A DNA stretch of 64,000 nt. Origin: Hypomyces perniciosus (lineage: Eukaryota; Ascomycota; Sordariomycetes; Hypocreales; Hypocreaceae). A program made the position numbers and the translations under genes. The stretch is from positions 1,364,001-1,428,000 of the forward strand of contig SPDT01000004.1 in the NCBI GenBank assembly GCA_008477525.1, in the 5' to 3' direction. Positions 44,290 to 55,838 of the stretch are shown piece by piece. The notes beneath the pieces were generated by a model. The model was not told the origin of the DNA and made no database searches. It saw nothing but the letters and a program-made list of their open reading frames with translations. Position 1 is the first letter of the stretch; each line of letters opens with the position of its first letter.

Positions 44290-45339
44290 TCGACTCATCG
44301 ACCAACCCCTTGATATCATGTGATTTTTCTTTCTGGCGCAAAGGGGGTCTAGGTTGACACTTATCGAGTAAGAGGGCTTGCTATTTTGTGTGTTATTTCA
44401 GCATATGTTGCGGTCCGGGATAGAGTCCTTCCAATGCCGTTGAAAAAACATGACGGCTCTCTACTCAGGCGGCAGAACAGGGTGGCCGCCAGGATGAACA
44501 GACCCAGGAAATGGATCTGCTTGACAGGTACGATTGTGTACGATTACCACACTACATACATTGCTTTAGGGAACAGGGTCATATTTTTGGGATTGATGGA
44601 TTTGTGTTTTGTGACTGCTATCTCACGGGAGTTGCCGTGCTAGGTAGCTTATATCTACGAAGTGCTGACCCATTGATTTCTTCATGAACTGGCAGTTGTC
44701 TCCACATATGGTGGAAGTTTTCATCTTGTTGCAGAAATTACTCTTCGGTGACTCATTCCAAGCCACAGTAGTAGGTACGAGATGGTTATTTTGGGCCTGT
44801 GTTGGCTCCATTCCTATGTATACTGATCCTTTAAATAGTAATGCTTTCCTCAATTCGCAACCCGACTTTGGAATCGATATCCTTAGAACACAGCTGTGTT
44901 CTGTAGACAGCATTGAATTATAGGACAAAGTAATATTCCGTAGTTATCGCTGGATATCAATCACACGACCTGCACTTTACGCGTGACGATTCGCAGCCGT
45001 CTTAAGTTGTAACCGCGCCAGCTTCAGCACAGACCAGTCAACCAGTACATGTCCCCCCATGGCTTGCGCTCGCTCGCTGATTGGCTGTAGATATGTGTCA
45101 TTAGGAGAACCACATGGAGGACTCCGTACTGCTCCGTACTTTGTAGTTGACACGGATATCTATCGCATCTCCTCATTGCTTCTTGCAACTGCCATCGTTG
45201 CCATTCTTTGGGTAATTCATTCTATCGGGCACTCATCGTGATAGAGCATCATCCTTGATCTCTCTGTTGTTAGATTTCATACCTTAATTTAACCCGACTC
45301 TCCAGCGCCCACACACGTATATCCTCCAACACTTCAGCC
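44290..45339. other. 1 kb intergenic region
   Basis: 3' UTR of the PQ-loop gene and promoter of the R3H gene. Tandem 10-mers ACTCCGTACT/GCTCCGTACT at 45121-45140. ORFs below 101 codons without support. Confidence 0.4.
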
Positions 45340-46567
45340 ATGGCTATATTCAGCGCAGTTCCGCCTCCTCCCGAAGAACCTCCTTCGAACGATGTCGCCC
45401 CCTCGGGCAATCTACCCGCTGCTGTGTCAGTGGCAAACTCAGCCATTGACATCGAAGCGTGGACCATCTCTGCGCTTCAATCGCTCAGCGTCTCCCCTAT
45501 TGCCCGCGGCACTGGAACCCCGCTATCCATCCCCATTGACGAACATGTCACGCCCACCAAGCGCACAGCGAGCAGACAGCACGTCAAAATCACAACATCC
45601 TCCGATGCCGCTGCTACCGTCAAGTCGCCGCCCCGAAGGCCCCCTTCCGCAAGAGATAGCCAGAAGCACAGAGAGGCGCTGCTAAAGGGCAAGGAAGGAA
45701 GCCGGCAGCGCCGGAGATGGGAGAACGGTATACACTACCACCCCCTTTTCTGCTCTCCAAAGCATCAAGACCGCTGATCTCGGAATTTGGTGTAGATCAT
45801 CTCATGCATGTTCCCAACGTACAACCTCCAGAGCCCATGGACTGGGAGGTCCATCCCACACACCCCATCCACCGGGTGCCCTACCAACTCGCGCAATTCT
45901 GGGACCACGGCATCCGCCAGCGCATCGAAGACAAGACCTCCAGGCTGCAAGCCGAGCGCAAAAAGCAGCAGCTCAAGACCGGCAGCGCGACGGGTCTCAG
46001 CGTCGGGGAAGTGCCGCGCGACCTGCGCGAGACGACGAAGCGCAGCCCTGTGATTCGTAGCTGGGTGAGAGTCCTAGAGGAGCCGGTGCGGCAGTTCCTC
46101 GTGGCCGAGCAGAGGAGATGGAAGGAGGAGCAAGACGATGTGGACAGCGCGGCGGAGGAGATGGATTCGGAAGATGAGGAGATTGTGTTTGTGGGGAGGA
46201 ACGGCGCGATGAGAGAGCTGAGGGAGAAGAGGGCGAGATACAAGATGGCGCGGAGGGAGGTCTCACAGCAGACGGTTGATTCCGGCGTAGTGTTTGATTC
46301 GTTTGGCAACGATGAGAGCGCTGCATTCAAGTGAGACCACCTCCCTTGAACATGATTTGGTGCAATGTGCTGAGCTAACGCTAACACAAAACTAGGCGCT
46401 GGCTTACCCATAGTATTTCGGATTATTATGGCCTTGCCTCGAGATCGGTTACTGTCGCGAACACATCGCAGAGGGTCGTATACGTTAGCTTGAAGCAGAT
46501 GCCGAAGCAACGCACAGCACCACCGCCTCTTGCGGCACTGCCGCGACCCCTATGGGAGCTCTGCTGA
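45340..46567 (+). CDS. R3H-associated N-terminal domain / R3H-type protein
   Basis: Three exons: 45340-45727, 45796-46330 and 46396-46567, 364 aa. Donors are GTATAC and GTGAGA; acceptors are GTGTAG and AACTAG. A disordered Pro/Ser-rich N-terminus precedes RQRRRWENDHLMHVPNVQPP. MDWEVHPTHPIHRVPYQLAQFWD (about 137-160) is the R3H-associated signature. Arg/Lys/Glu-rich helices follow. The last exon gives FKRWLTHSISDYYGLASRSVTV, an R3H-like nucleic-acid-binding segment, ending PRPLWELC. A role in single-stranded nucleic-acid or RNA binding is inferred from the family. The GTATAC donor is weak but is needed to keep frame. Confidence 0.85.
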
Positions 46568-46818
46568 AACTTCGCTCTCCATGTCTTTATGCGGAAAGAA
46601 CACTGACTGAATTTTGGGATAAACGGTACCTCGTGACGCATAGCAATTCTGCTGGAAATCATTTGGGTCTGCATCTATTCTGGACAGATGGGCGTTATAC
46701 AGGCTATATAACCATGGCCAGGGGGTTGTAGAATCATCTCATTGCTATAAATGACGCATCTCCGGGTTTTAAATATCTGGCATTACACGCGGTGTCACAT
46801 TGTGCAACATATGCTGGG

Positions 46819-49535
46819 TCACCCCCATTTTCGATCCAATAGCTGCCCAGACATACGCAGAACCTTTTCCCCCTGGAGAAGCTGTGCATATCTTGAAATG
46901 CGTTCCTGTGTCGACATGGTCAGAAACTTGGCCAACCCGGACGCACCAGCTTGCTCAAATAGCATTTTGGATAGGACCTTGGCAGCAACGACATTCATAC
47001 CAGCTTGACGCAAGAAGACTTCCCACGTCGTCTCCTCTGCTGACAAAAGCGGCTTCAATCCTAAGGATTGGTGTGAATAACGGCACATGAGACACAAAAT
47101 CCACTTGGCCAGTGTCCCTTCTGCCCCCTGAACAAAGAAAACGTTCACACCAGCCTCGAGTGCGACAGCAAAGCGGACAAAGTCGGCATAGGCTGCTACG
47201 TCAGAAGGAGTCTGAGTTCTGGTGAACTCACCGGCGGGGTTGGACTCGGACACAAGGATAGTGAGAGTTTCATATTTTTGGCTGACTTTTTGAACACGTT
47301 CCCGGAGCTGTGTCTGGGTCTTTGAGCCGGGGAGAGGCCGTTGCTTAACTTTCAGGAGATTGGTGACAATCACTCCTGCGGCGGGTGATAGAGAGATGTC
47401 GGCTTCGAAGGTAAGTGGTGAGGCTGTTTCCTTGGGCTGGGCTGTGCTTGGCGGCCATGCCATGGTGTTGTGCCGCGAATAATCGATGTCGATCAGGTTT
47501 TCTGGAGGCCACAAGATCTCCAGGTGTCGAAGAATGGACCTCCCAAGACCCAGAGAAACAATGAAAGCTCCCTTCTCTGAAGCAATCTCCATTTCAGGTC
47601 CTGTAGCTGAAACCATCTCCTGATCATTTTCATGTGACCGAGCCTGTCCTTTCGGTACTTGAGGCGTGTTGTCCTGCAATCGGGGTGCCAAGATGCTTGT
47701 GGCCACGGTTTGAGGGATCGGAGTAGATGAGATATCGAGCCGGGGCTTTTTAGCCGCTCTCAATTTCATGAAAACTGATAATAGCTTGCTTGTGGCACTT
47801 GTATCGCTGGGTTTTGGTAAGACACTCACGGAGTCATTAATTGTCTTTCTGCGAAGTGGGCGAAGGAGACTGGGCGATTCCTGCTTTTGAAAGTAAGTCG
47901 ATTCGACTTCTGATGTAGACCCTTGGTGGTTAGGGACCCCATGATGCTTTTCTGTCGTTGTAAGGGATGGCGCTTGGTTTATGCAGTCATCGGTCAGGGG
48001 CTCCAGACCCTCGATTTCGTCGTCTTGAGGAAGTTGAAGGATCGCCATGCTCGCTGTGACAGAAACAAAGCTTGCACTGCTCAAAGTAGGGGTCCTCTCC
48101 AAGGCAAGGTAACTTCGAGACGATTGACTGAGCAGTTGCAGTTCCTCGTTTATAAGTACCCGACCGCTTCTCGGTGGAGCAGGTGTCCATTTCAGGGTAC
48201 TGTCTGATCGGGCGTCTCGAGGCATAACAGGAATATTAAATGTGCCCTGTAAAGTATCCTTGAGCTAAGCAAAGTGTGCTTTTGCACTTGAGCAGTCATT
48301 GCTCTATTCTGGCTGTGGAATCTTGAAATTCAATATAGGGACATGAACTCGTGAGATTGAGTCGGTCGGGTTTAGGCGCTCTTGTTCCGTTAGTTGATCT
48401 GCGTAAGAGCGACGACTGTTGAGCAAGGCCATAAATGTGTCTTCAAAATATGCTCCTTCATCGTGCTGCGGGCCAAAGATATCCTCATCGTTGGCGATAC
48501 AAGGGAGACCGACATTTGCCAGAATATTTTCATCACATGCCGTATCGGAACTTGTAAATACAACCGGAACTTCTACCATAATGTCTTCAAGGGACGCGCC
48601 GAGACCTTTCGTGCCCTCTGGGAGTCCCTGAGAAGGAGACGAGGTGGGAAGAGTTGACGGCATGACCGGCTCTGAATCGAGACATCCCTCTTGCAGGAGC
48701 TGAACTTCCCTATTTGTAGGGCTACTAGGTTCTGATGTAAGATCAATGATAGTGGAATCATCATTTGGAACAAATGGTAAAGGGTCATCGGAAACAGGAG
48801 ATAGAGGCGGGGTGATTGGCTCGGGGTAGTAGTAGTAAGGCGACTGAGCCAAGTCAGCTGGAGACGAGTATCTGGACCACACATTTCTCTTACAGCTTCA
48901 GGTTTGGCATAGTTTGCCAGGAACTGCCTATTCTCGGCCGTCAATGGGGGTCTATAAGCGTCCTGCTCAAATATTGAGGCATCGTCTGACACGGTAATCG
49001 TTTCACGTTCCAGTTCTCTCTGTAGCAGAGGTTGGAGCCTGTCGGTTTTTGGTGGGAAGGGCAAGCCCTCATCTTTGTCAACTCTAACGGAACTTAGAGG
49101 GAGCCATTGGTTGAACAGATTGGAATATTGCTTTGCAGAAATCTGGCTCAGGTACTCTTGAACATCGATCTCAGGCCGGGAGCCCAAGTCCAACGACTCC
49201 ACGGGGACAAGGAGATCTTTGAGAGAAGGTCTAGAAATTAGTGAAGGTGTTTGCAATGATGAATCCTCCAGAAGCCTTTGCAGCGCGACCTCCGTAATTT
49301 GGCCAAAGTCGAAGGCATCATCAATAATGCGGGCTTGCGGGAGTGCAATAGCTCGCAACCCAGACTGAGCTACCAGTCTGTCCTTCTCTGTCTTCTGTGC
49401 AGTACTTTGAAGATAGGGAATATGTGATTGGAAACAGAATGGTGCTCTTCGGTGATTTTTGAGGCAATTCTCTCGACGTCCGTACTCGTCGGCTGTTTCT
49501 GTCCTGTCTATCAGTTGTTCCCTCGTGGTCGTCAT
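46819..49535 (-). CDS. Putative ZIP2/SHOC1-like XPF-related meiotic protein with two in-frame TAG codons
   Basis: Two exons: 49535-48894 and 48843-46819, a 50 bp intron (GTAAGA...GCTCAG), 889 codons to the final stop. The frame is open except for TAG codons at 48306-48304 (codon 394) and 48267-48265 (codon 407). N-terminal landmarks are DKDEGLPFPP and YPEPITPPLSPVSDDP, which I recall from a fungal family labelled DUF7102. The C-terminal part is XPF-like: an inactive nuclease-like core (AAGVIVTNLLKVKQRPLPG; ETLTILVSES), then a helix-hairpin-helix pair (FLRQAGMNVVAAKVLSKML; SGLAKFLTMSTQERIS; LLQGEKVLRMSG), with no ERKxxxD site. ZIP2/SHOC1 proteins share this plan and promote meiotic crossovers. 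The TAGs may be edited to TGG, spliced out by a weak 102 bp intron (48348-48247), or mark a pseudogene. Family call is moderate. Confidence 0.62.
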
Positions 49536-50333
49536 GGTTATGAGCTGCAAGGTAATATGGCTGATACCATCATCAACCTAGCATTGAGAAGTCCACAAAG
49601 GATAAAAATGAAGAAAATGAAGAAAATGTAGCACAATTGGAAACATAGATGTCTGAGTCCAGAACGAAGAGCTGAATACGTATTTTGATGTCCATATTGG
49701 ACTCCAGGGCAGGCACAAGTTGCCCGGTGGTAGAGGAAAGAGCCCCATCTAAGGTACGAAGTGCAATACCGACACTAAGGGCAAGAATGAAAATCCAGAA
49801 GACGGTTAATTGTCTGGAATATTTTGAAGCAGTGAAGCTATTGGATTTCACACACAAATTATCAGTGGGCTATTCTGTCTCATCACTCATCAACTGGGCT
49901 TTAGTTGAAATGTTTATGCCAGGCCCAGTGGGAAACCAATTTAAGCTGATATTTGCATCCACAGCGGTCATATTCTCGAGGTCGTCGACTGACCTCTAAG
50001 GAGGTATGATAGGTGATGGGATACGGAGATAAAGCTAGTGCTCCGTAACTACGGAGTACATTTATCGAAAGTAGGGGAAGCCTCGGAACCCCACGCTGAC
50101 ATAGCGATCGCTGCCCCGCCAAATACTTAGTACTACAGGGCTTTAGCTCCCTGCAGGCTTTCGTAACTCCGGAAACTGACATGGGAGCTCTGAACTTCGA
50201 ACTTCGAACTTCCAACCGCGATTCAACAACTTGTCTTCGGGCTACGGCATGAAAGAACCTCCTGCGCAGCTCTCTTCGAGGGTAGCATAGCCTCCCAACT
50301 CCTCCATCACCGTCTTCCAACAATTGTTCCGTC
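49536..50333. promoter_or_regulatory. Divergent region between ZIP2-like gene and DDB1
   Basis: 798 bp between two start codons. Contains the inverted repeat CTCCGTA-AC-TACGGAG at 50041-50056 with TACGGAGTA at 50050-50058, and direct GAACTTCGAACTTCGAACTT repeats near 50191-50211. Confidence 0.5.
50041..50056. repeat. 7 bp inverted repeat CTCCGTA/TACGGAG
   Basis: Arms separated by two bases; upstream of DDB1. Confidence 0.8.
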
Positions 50334-53300
50334 ATGGCGTACGTCGCGCCCGTCCACAAGCCAACCAGCATCCGGCATGCGCTGCGCATCCGATTTCTGT
50401 CGCCGGATGCTGAGGAACTCGTCATCGCGTGAGTTTTTAACGCTTTTGAGATTGCATAGGATATAGCTCATGGAATTCCACATCACAGAAAGGCGAACCG
50501 GCTAGAAATATGGCGCGTCGACGAAGAGGGCATGACCTGCCTGCACACAAAGGTCGTTCATGGCACGATAGACATGTTGCAACGATTGCAGCCGAAAGAC
50601 TCCAACACAGATCTGCTGTTCATCGGAACTAATCGGTTCCAATATTTCAACATCGCGTGGAACCCCGTGACAAATCAGCTAGATGCTGTTGAGCAGACAA
50701 TGGAGGATTTCGCAGAACCATACATGCGACAGTCGCAAAGCCAGAATAAGTGTTTGGTTGACCCGACTGGGAGATTTGTGGCAATGCACCTCTGGGAAGG
50801 AGTATTAAACGTCTTCCGACTTCCTACACGGAAGGGCTCCACCACAAAACTCGAGGTGCTGGATCAAGTCCGCCTAACTGAACTGTGGATGAAAGCCAGC
50901 ACGTTTCTCCATAGCCGAACTGGCCACCCGAAGATTGCATTTCTTTACAAAGGCCAGCTAGATCGAGAGGAGGCCAGAATAGTTGTCTATCGGCTGACGA
51001 AAGATGACAAAGGCGGAGAGGTATCCAAGTTCGACCCTCACAAAGATAGGGAGCTCGACCAAATCATCCCTGACCCATATGCCTCCATGCTGATCCCTGT
51101 TCCTGTGTACGAGGAGAAGCGCTATCATGTGCGTAACAACGAAGGAACTAGGGCTCATTTGGGGGGCCTGCTTGTTGTAGGAGAGACGCTTTTAGTCTAC
51201 TTTGACAGTCTCACGTACACAACTGTGTGTTCCAAATTGACAGAGCCAAAGATATACGTGGCCTGGGCGCAATACGACGGAACGCGCTACTTCCTCGCTG
51301 ACGATTACGGTCGCCTCGATCTTTTAGAAATCGAGACCACCAACGAGTCAACCGGCGTGGTAGTGACGGGGATGAAAGTTCATCCCATCAGTTTTGAGGA
51401 TTCCGGCCTATTCACGTCCAGAGCAGCCACCTTGGTTTACATGGGAAATAACATGCTGTTTATCGGCTCGCACCATGGAGACTCTCAGCTCATACAAATC
51501 AGCATTGAATCACAAACGATGTCCTTGGTCAAAGTGTTATCAAACAATGGACCCATAATGGACTTTAGCATTATGGACATGGGGAACAGAGATGGGGATA
51601 CGCAAGCCGGAAATTCTTTCTCCTCAGGACAAGCGAGGATCGTGGCTGGTTGTGGTGCATATCGGGATGGAAGTCTGCGGAGCATCCGCAGCGGCGTTGG
51701 CCTCGAAGACCGAGGTATACTTGACGAAATCCAGAGTACCAGAGGACTGTTTACACTGCGCTCCGGAAATTCTGACAAGGTTGATACCGTGATAGTATCA
51801 TCCATATCTGGAACACGAGTCGTTCGACTCGAACCAGATATCATTGAGGAAGTGTTTTCATTTCAAGGGATGGACCTAGAATTGGAAACGCTCTGGGCGT
51901 CGAACTTGACGAACGGTCAGTTGCTACAAATCACGACGCGTTCTGTGACCATCCTTGACCCTGACAGTGGTATTGCCTTATGTTCGTGGGAGACGCCCGG
52001 AGGAAAGACCATTACAGCAGCGTCTGCTAACGATAAATGGGCTTTGATATCTGTGGAGGGGGTGACGTTGGTCTCGTTGAATCTGCTAGACAACTTGAAG
52101 GCCTCAACTCAAGTTGCCCCAGAAGATCCTACGTCTGGACAACAGGACCAAATATCGTGCCTACATGCGGCACGCCACCCTCAAGATTTCGGCGTGGTTG
52201 GCTGGTGGACCTCGGGCACGATTTCAGTCGTAGACATGCAATCCTTGGAACCGCTTCATGGCGAGTCCCTCAGGGAGACCGACGACAGTGCCTCAGTTCC
52301 ACGAGATATCGCCCTAGTTCAGCTTCATCCCCCTGAAATTTCAGGCCCCACAATGTTGGTGGCCTTAGAAGACGGAAATGTCGTCAGTTTCAATGTCTCA
52401 GTCAGGGGGTTCTCAGTATCAGGGCGAAAGTCTGTGATTCTCGGGAGCAGTCCCGCTAGACTGCATATCCTTCCTCAAGAAGACGGCACCTGTAATGTGT
52501 TCGCCACTACAGAACATGCAAGCCTGATATACAGCGCGGAGGGGAGGATCATTTACTCAGCAACGACAGCTGACGACGCAACCTATGTCGCACCATTTGA
52601 TTCCGAAGCTTTTCCGGACTCGATCGTTCTATCCACAGACAGTCATGTGAGAATATGTCGTGTTGACAAACAAAGGCTTACCCATGTCAAAACTTTGCCT
52701 GTCAACGAGACGGTTCGCCGGGTTGCATATTCTCCAGGACTGAAGGCCTTTGGTCTGGGTTGCGTCAGGAAGGAGCTTGTGAACAACGAGGAGGTGATTA
52801 CGAGCACCGTCAAGCTGGTGGACGAAATCGTATTTCAAGAGCTGGGCAAACCATTTTTCTTAAATTCTTCTGATTCACTTGAGCTGGCCGAGTGTATCAT
52901 TCGTACAGAACTCCTTGACAGTGGTGGAAATTTCACAGAACGATTCATTGTTGGAACCAGTTTTATCACTGATTCGGACATAACTGAGGCAGGGGAGACT
53001 CGAGGCAGAATACTTGTTCTGGGAGTCGACGAAGACCGGCAACTGTACCAGATTGTCTCCCACAATCTGAAAGGTGTTTGCCGTTGCTTGGCCATCGTCG
53101 ACGGCCACATTGTTGCTGGGCTGTCTAAAACAGTCGTTGTTTACAGCTACACAGAGGAAACGACAACTGCTGGCAGTCTTCAGAAGGTCGCAACTTATCG
53201 CCCCGCCTCGTTTCCTGTTGACTTGGATGTCTCTGGAAACATGATCGGCGTTGGAGATGTCATGCAATCCCTGTCCTTGATTGAGTTCATACCGGCGCAA

Positions 53301-53929
53301 AATGGCGAGCGGGCAAAACTAGAGGAACGAGCGCGGCATTACCAACAAGGATGGACTACATCTATCTGCAATTTGGATGACAAGAGATGGCTAGAAGCAG
53401 ATGCTCAGGGCAACATCATTGTGCTTAGACAAGACTCGGACGCCCCTATGGAACAGGATCAAAGTCGACTGGAGATTATAAGTGAGTTGAACATCGGCGA
53501 GCAAATCAATCGGATCAGGAAGCTGCATATTGCAACCAATGAAAATGCTATTGTGTCACCAAAGGCATTCTTGGGTTCGGTGAGTTGAATTCGTATTTCC
53601 AGGCTGGATTAGAGCTGACGTTGCCATAGGTTGAAGGCACTCTATACCTCTACGGGGATATTGCCCCCAAATACCACGATCTGCTCATGACCTTCCAGTT
53701 ACGGCTACAAGAGTATATCCACAGCCCCGGAAACTTATCATTCGAGTTGTGGCGGTCATTTAGAAACGAGGCCAGGGAAGGCGAAGGCCCATATCGGTTT
53801 GTCGATGGCGAGCTGGTGGAGCGGTTCCTAGATCTAGACGAAGGCAAACAAGAGATGGTATGTGAGGGGCTTGGGCCTAGTGTGGAGGATATGCGGAGCA
53901 TTATTGAAGAACTTAGGAGGATGCATTGA
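50334..53929 (+). CDS. DDB1: DDB1, UV-damaged DNA-binding protein 1 / CRL4 adaptor
   Basis: Large triple beta-propeller adaptor of Cullin-4 ubiquitin ligases, acting in UV-damage recognition and, in fungi, heterochromatin and DNA methylation control. Three exons: 50334-50428, 50489-53579 and 53630-53929, 1161 aa, the usual length for DDB1. Donors are GTGAGT; acceptors are CACAG and CATAG. The N-terminus MAYVAPVHKPTSIRHALRIRF and KANRLEIWRV are DDB1-like. The middle carries YMGNNMLFIGSHHGDSQLIQI and GCGAYRDGSLRSIRSGVGLED. The C-terminus has GNIIVLRQD, then VEGTLYLYGDIAPKYHDLLMTFQ and the helical EDMRSIIEELRRMH end. The SHHGDSQL and RSGVGL motifs separate it from CPSF160 and SF3B3. Confidence 0.95.
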
Positions 53930-54527
53930 ATGTAGCCGCAAAGGGACGTGCCATGCCAAATGATGACAATGTACATATATTATACTTTATGTAGAATTAT
54001 ATGAGTTGATGCCGGTCAACCAGTGTCTGAGCTTGGGGGGTGACATCGTGACATTGGGTGAGATCTTATTGGCTAATCAATCAATAGAGGCATTGAATTG
54101 ACATGTGTGTTGGAATCTGAACAGTGACCATAATGATTGTGTTATTGGATCATAATGAAATTGGGCATTTCTCAGGGCAATTGAGAAAACCTGAGCCTTA
54201 ATACTTAATACTCTACTTCGTACTCCGTACACAAACAGCTATCATGGGTCTGAACCGCGGGAGAGTCCGGGAGACCGAAAGGGTCCATCCCGGCAGCACC
54301 GCCCCGACGAATCAGCGCCCTCCAATTTCCGAGCTTTTGGGCGCAAGTCACTCTGTACCCGCCAGCCTAGCAGCCTGAGGCCGCCACACCACCACTGCAA
54401 TCCCAAAACTTTCGGCAAAGCCATCATCATAGTACCAAAAACGAGTTGGGAAAAAGACCTCAAACCTCTGTCTTTCGACGACCCGCCCGTCCACAACACC
54501 ACCAACGCCTCGAAAGACATCCCCACG
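53930..54527. other. Intergenic region DDB1 / RIP1
   Basis: 3' UTR of DDB1 and promoter of RIP1. Overlapping TACTTCGTA (54214-54222) and TACTCCGTA (54221-54229) motifs lie about 300 bp before the RIP1 start. Confidence 0.45.
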
Positions 54528-55445
54528 ATGGCGCCCCTCGCTACCGCTTCCCGTCTGTGCGTGCGCTCAGCGGCTGCTGCGAAGCCTGCTGCTGCTGCGG
54601 TGCGCGCGCTGAGCTCCACGGCTATGCGCCAGGGCGGCGGCGGCGATGCTTCGGCCGCGGCGTACACGAGTCCCTTCAAGGGCGGCGACAAGGGCAACAG
54701 TGTGCCTGATTTCGGAAAGTACATGGCCAAGGGCAGCGGGAACACGAATAAGCTATTCTCGTACTTTATGGTTGGCACGATGGGTGCGATTACGGCGGCT
54801 GGAGCCAAGAGCACTGTTCAAGGTGCGTTTGTTCTGCGTGTGGGATTAGAATTGCCAGTGCTTGGGAGGCTGCCATTGTGGAGATTGGGACCTGGGAGGT
54901 TGATTACTGGGCAATTGGGTGTTTTCAATGGATGATGCTGACGTTTGGGGGGGGTATAGAGTTCCTGGTCAACATGTCTGCCTCCGCTGACGTCTTGGCC
55001 ATGGCCAAGGTCGAGGTCGACCTCAACACCATCCCCGAGGGCAAGAACGTAAGGCCACCCAAACTCCACCTACGACACAATGCAATTCATTATTCATCTA
55101 ACGCATCACCAGGTCATCATCAAGTGGCGAGGCAAGCCCGTCTTCATCCGACACCGAACCCAGGACGAAATCGACCAAGCCAACAAAGTCAACATCTCCT
55201 CCCTAAGAGACCCTCAGGCCGACGAGGACCGTGTCAAGAAACCCGAGTGGCTCATCATGTTGGGCGTCTGCACCCATCTGGGCTGTGTGCCCATCGGTGA
55301 GGCCGGTGACTATGGCGGTTGGTTCTGCCCCTGCCACGGCTCCCACTACGATATTTCTGGCCGGATACGAAAGGGCCCTGCGCCGCTCAACCTCGAGATT
55401 CCCGCGTATGACTTCCCCGAGGATGGAAAACTGATCATTGGTTAA
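54528..55445 (+). CDS. RIP1: Rieske iron-sulfur protein of cytochrome bc1 complex
   Basis: Complex III subunit carrying the [2Fe-2S] cluster that accepts electrons from ubiquinol at the inner mitochondrial membrane. Three exons: 54528-54822, 54960-55048 and 55113-55445, 238 aa. Donors are GTGCGT and GTAAGG; acceptors are TATAG and CCAG. An Arg/Ala/Ser-rich presequence ([21 protein letters not shown]) precedes the TM and hinge ([40 protein letters not shown]). Cluster ligands are C181 and H183 in CTHLGC and C200 and H203 in CPCHGS. C186 and C202 form the expected disulfide. The end [10 protein letters not shown] is typical. Length fits fungal Rip1. Confidence 0.97.
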
Positions 55446-55838
55446 ACGTCGTTTTTTTCTTCGGTGGGGAACGGAGCGGGGGATGAGTACGTGGTGTACG
55501 AGTAAACAAAAAGAGTCTTGATACAAAAAACAATCAACAGAAGACATAGATTCTCTATTTCATGGAGAGCAGGAGAAGGAAGATGGTGGTCCCGTGAGTG
55601 GGAAAAGGAGAAAGTGTCTCGTGTCCTGAGGGGACGCAAGCTCCTTGTTTCTTAGACGTGAGCTATACGCACACTGTATAAATAAACGTCATATGAAATA
55701 TTATGCTCCGTCCGGCACGGTCCTCTTACATTACAACGAGAATTGATCCTTTCTGGAAAGCGGAATCAGAAGAGTTATTATAGACCAATTCTTAATTTCT
55801 TTTGTCTATATCATAAAACCGTCCCACCTAAAATGTCA
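55446..55838. other. Convergent intergenic spacer
   Basis: 393 bp between the stops of RIP1 and TCP1; presumed 3' UTRs. Nothing else seen. Confidence 0.35.

Noticed and set aside
48247..48348. 102 bp in-frame intron removing both TAG codons of the ZIP2-like gene
   Set aside because: The donor GTTCAT lacks G at +5, no good branch site is seen, and it would remove the HVPILNFKIPQPE segment that looks conserved. Not excluded, only less likely.
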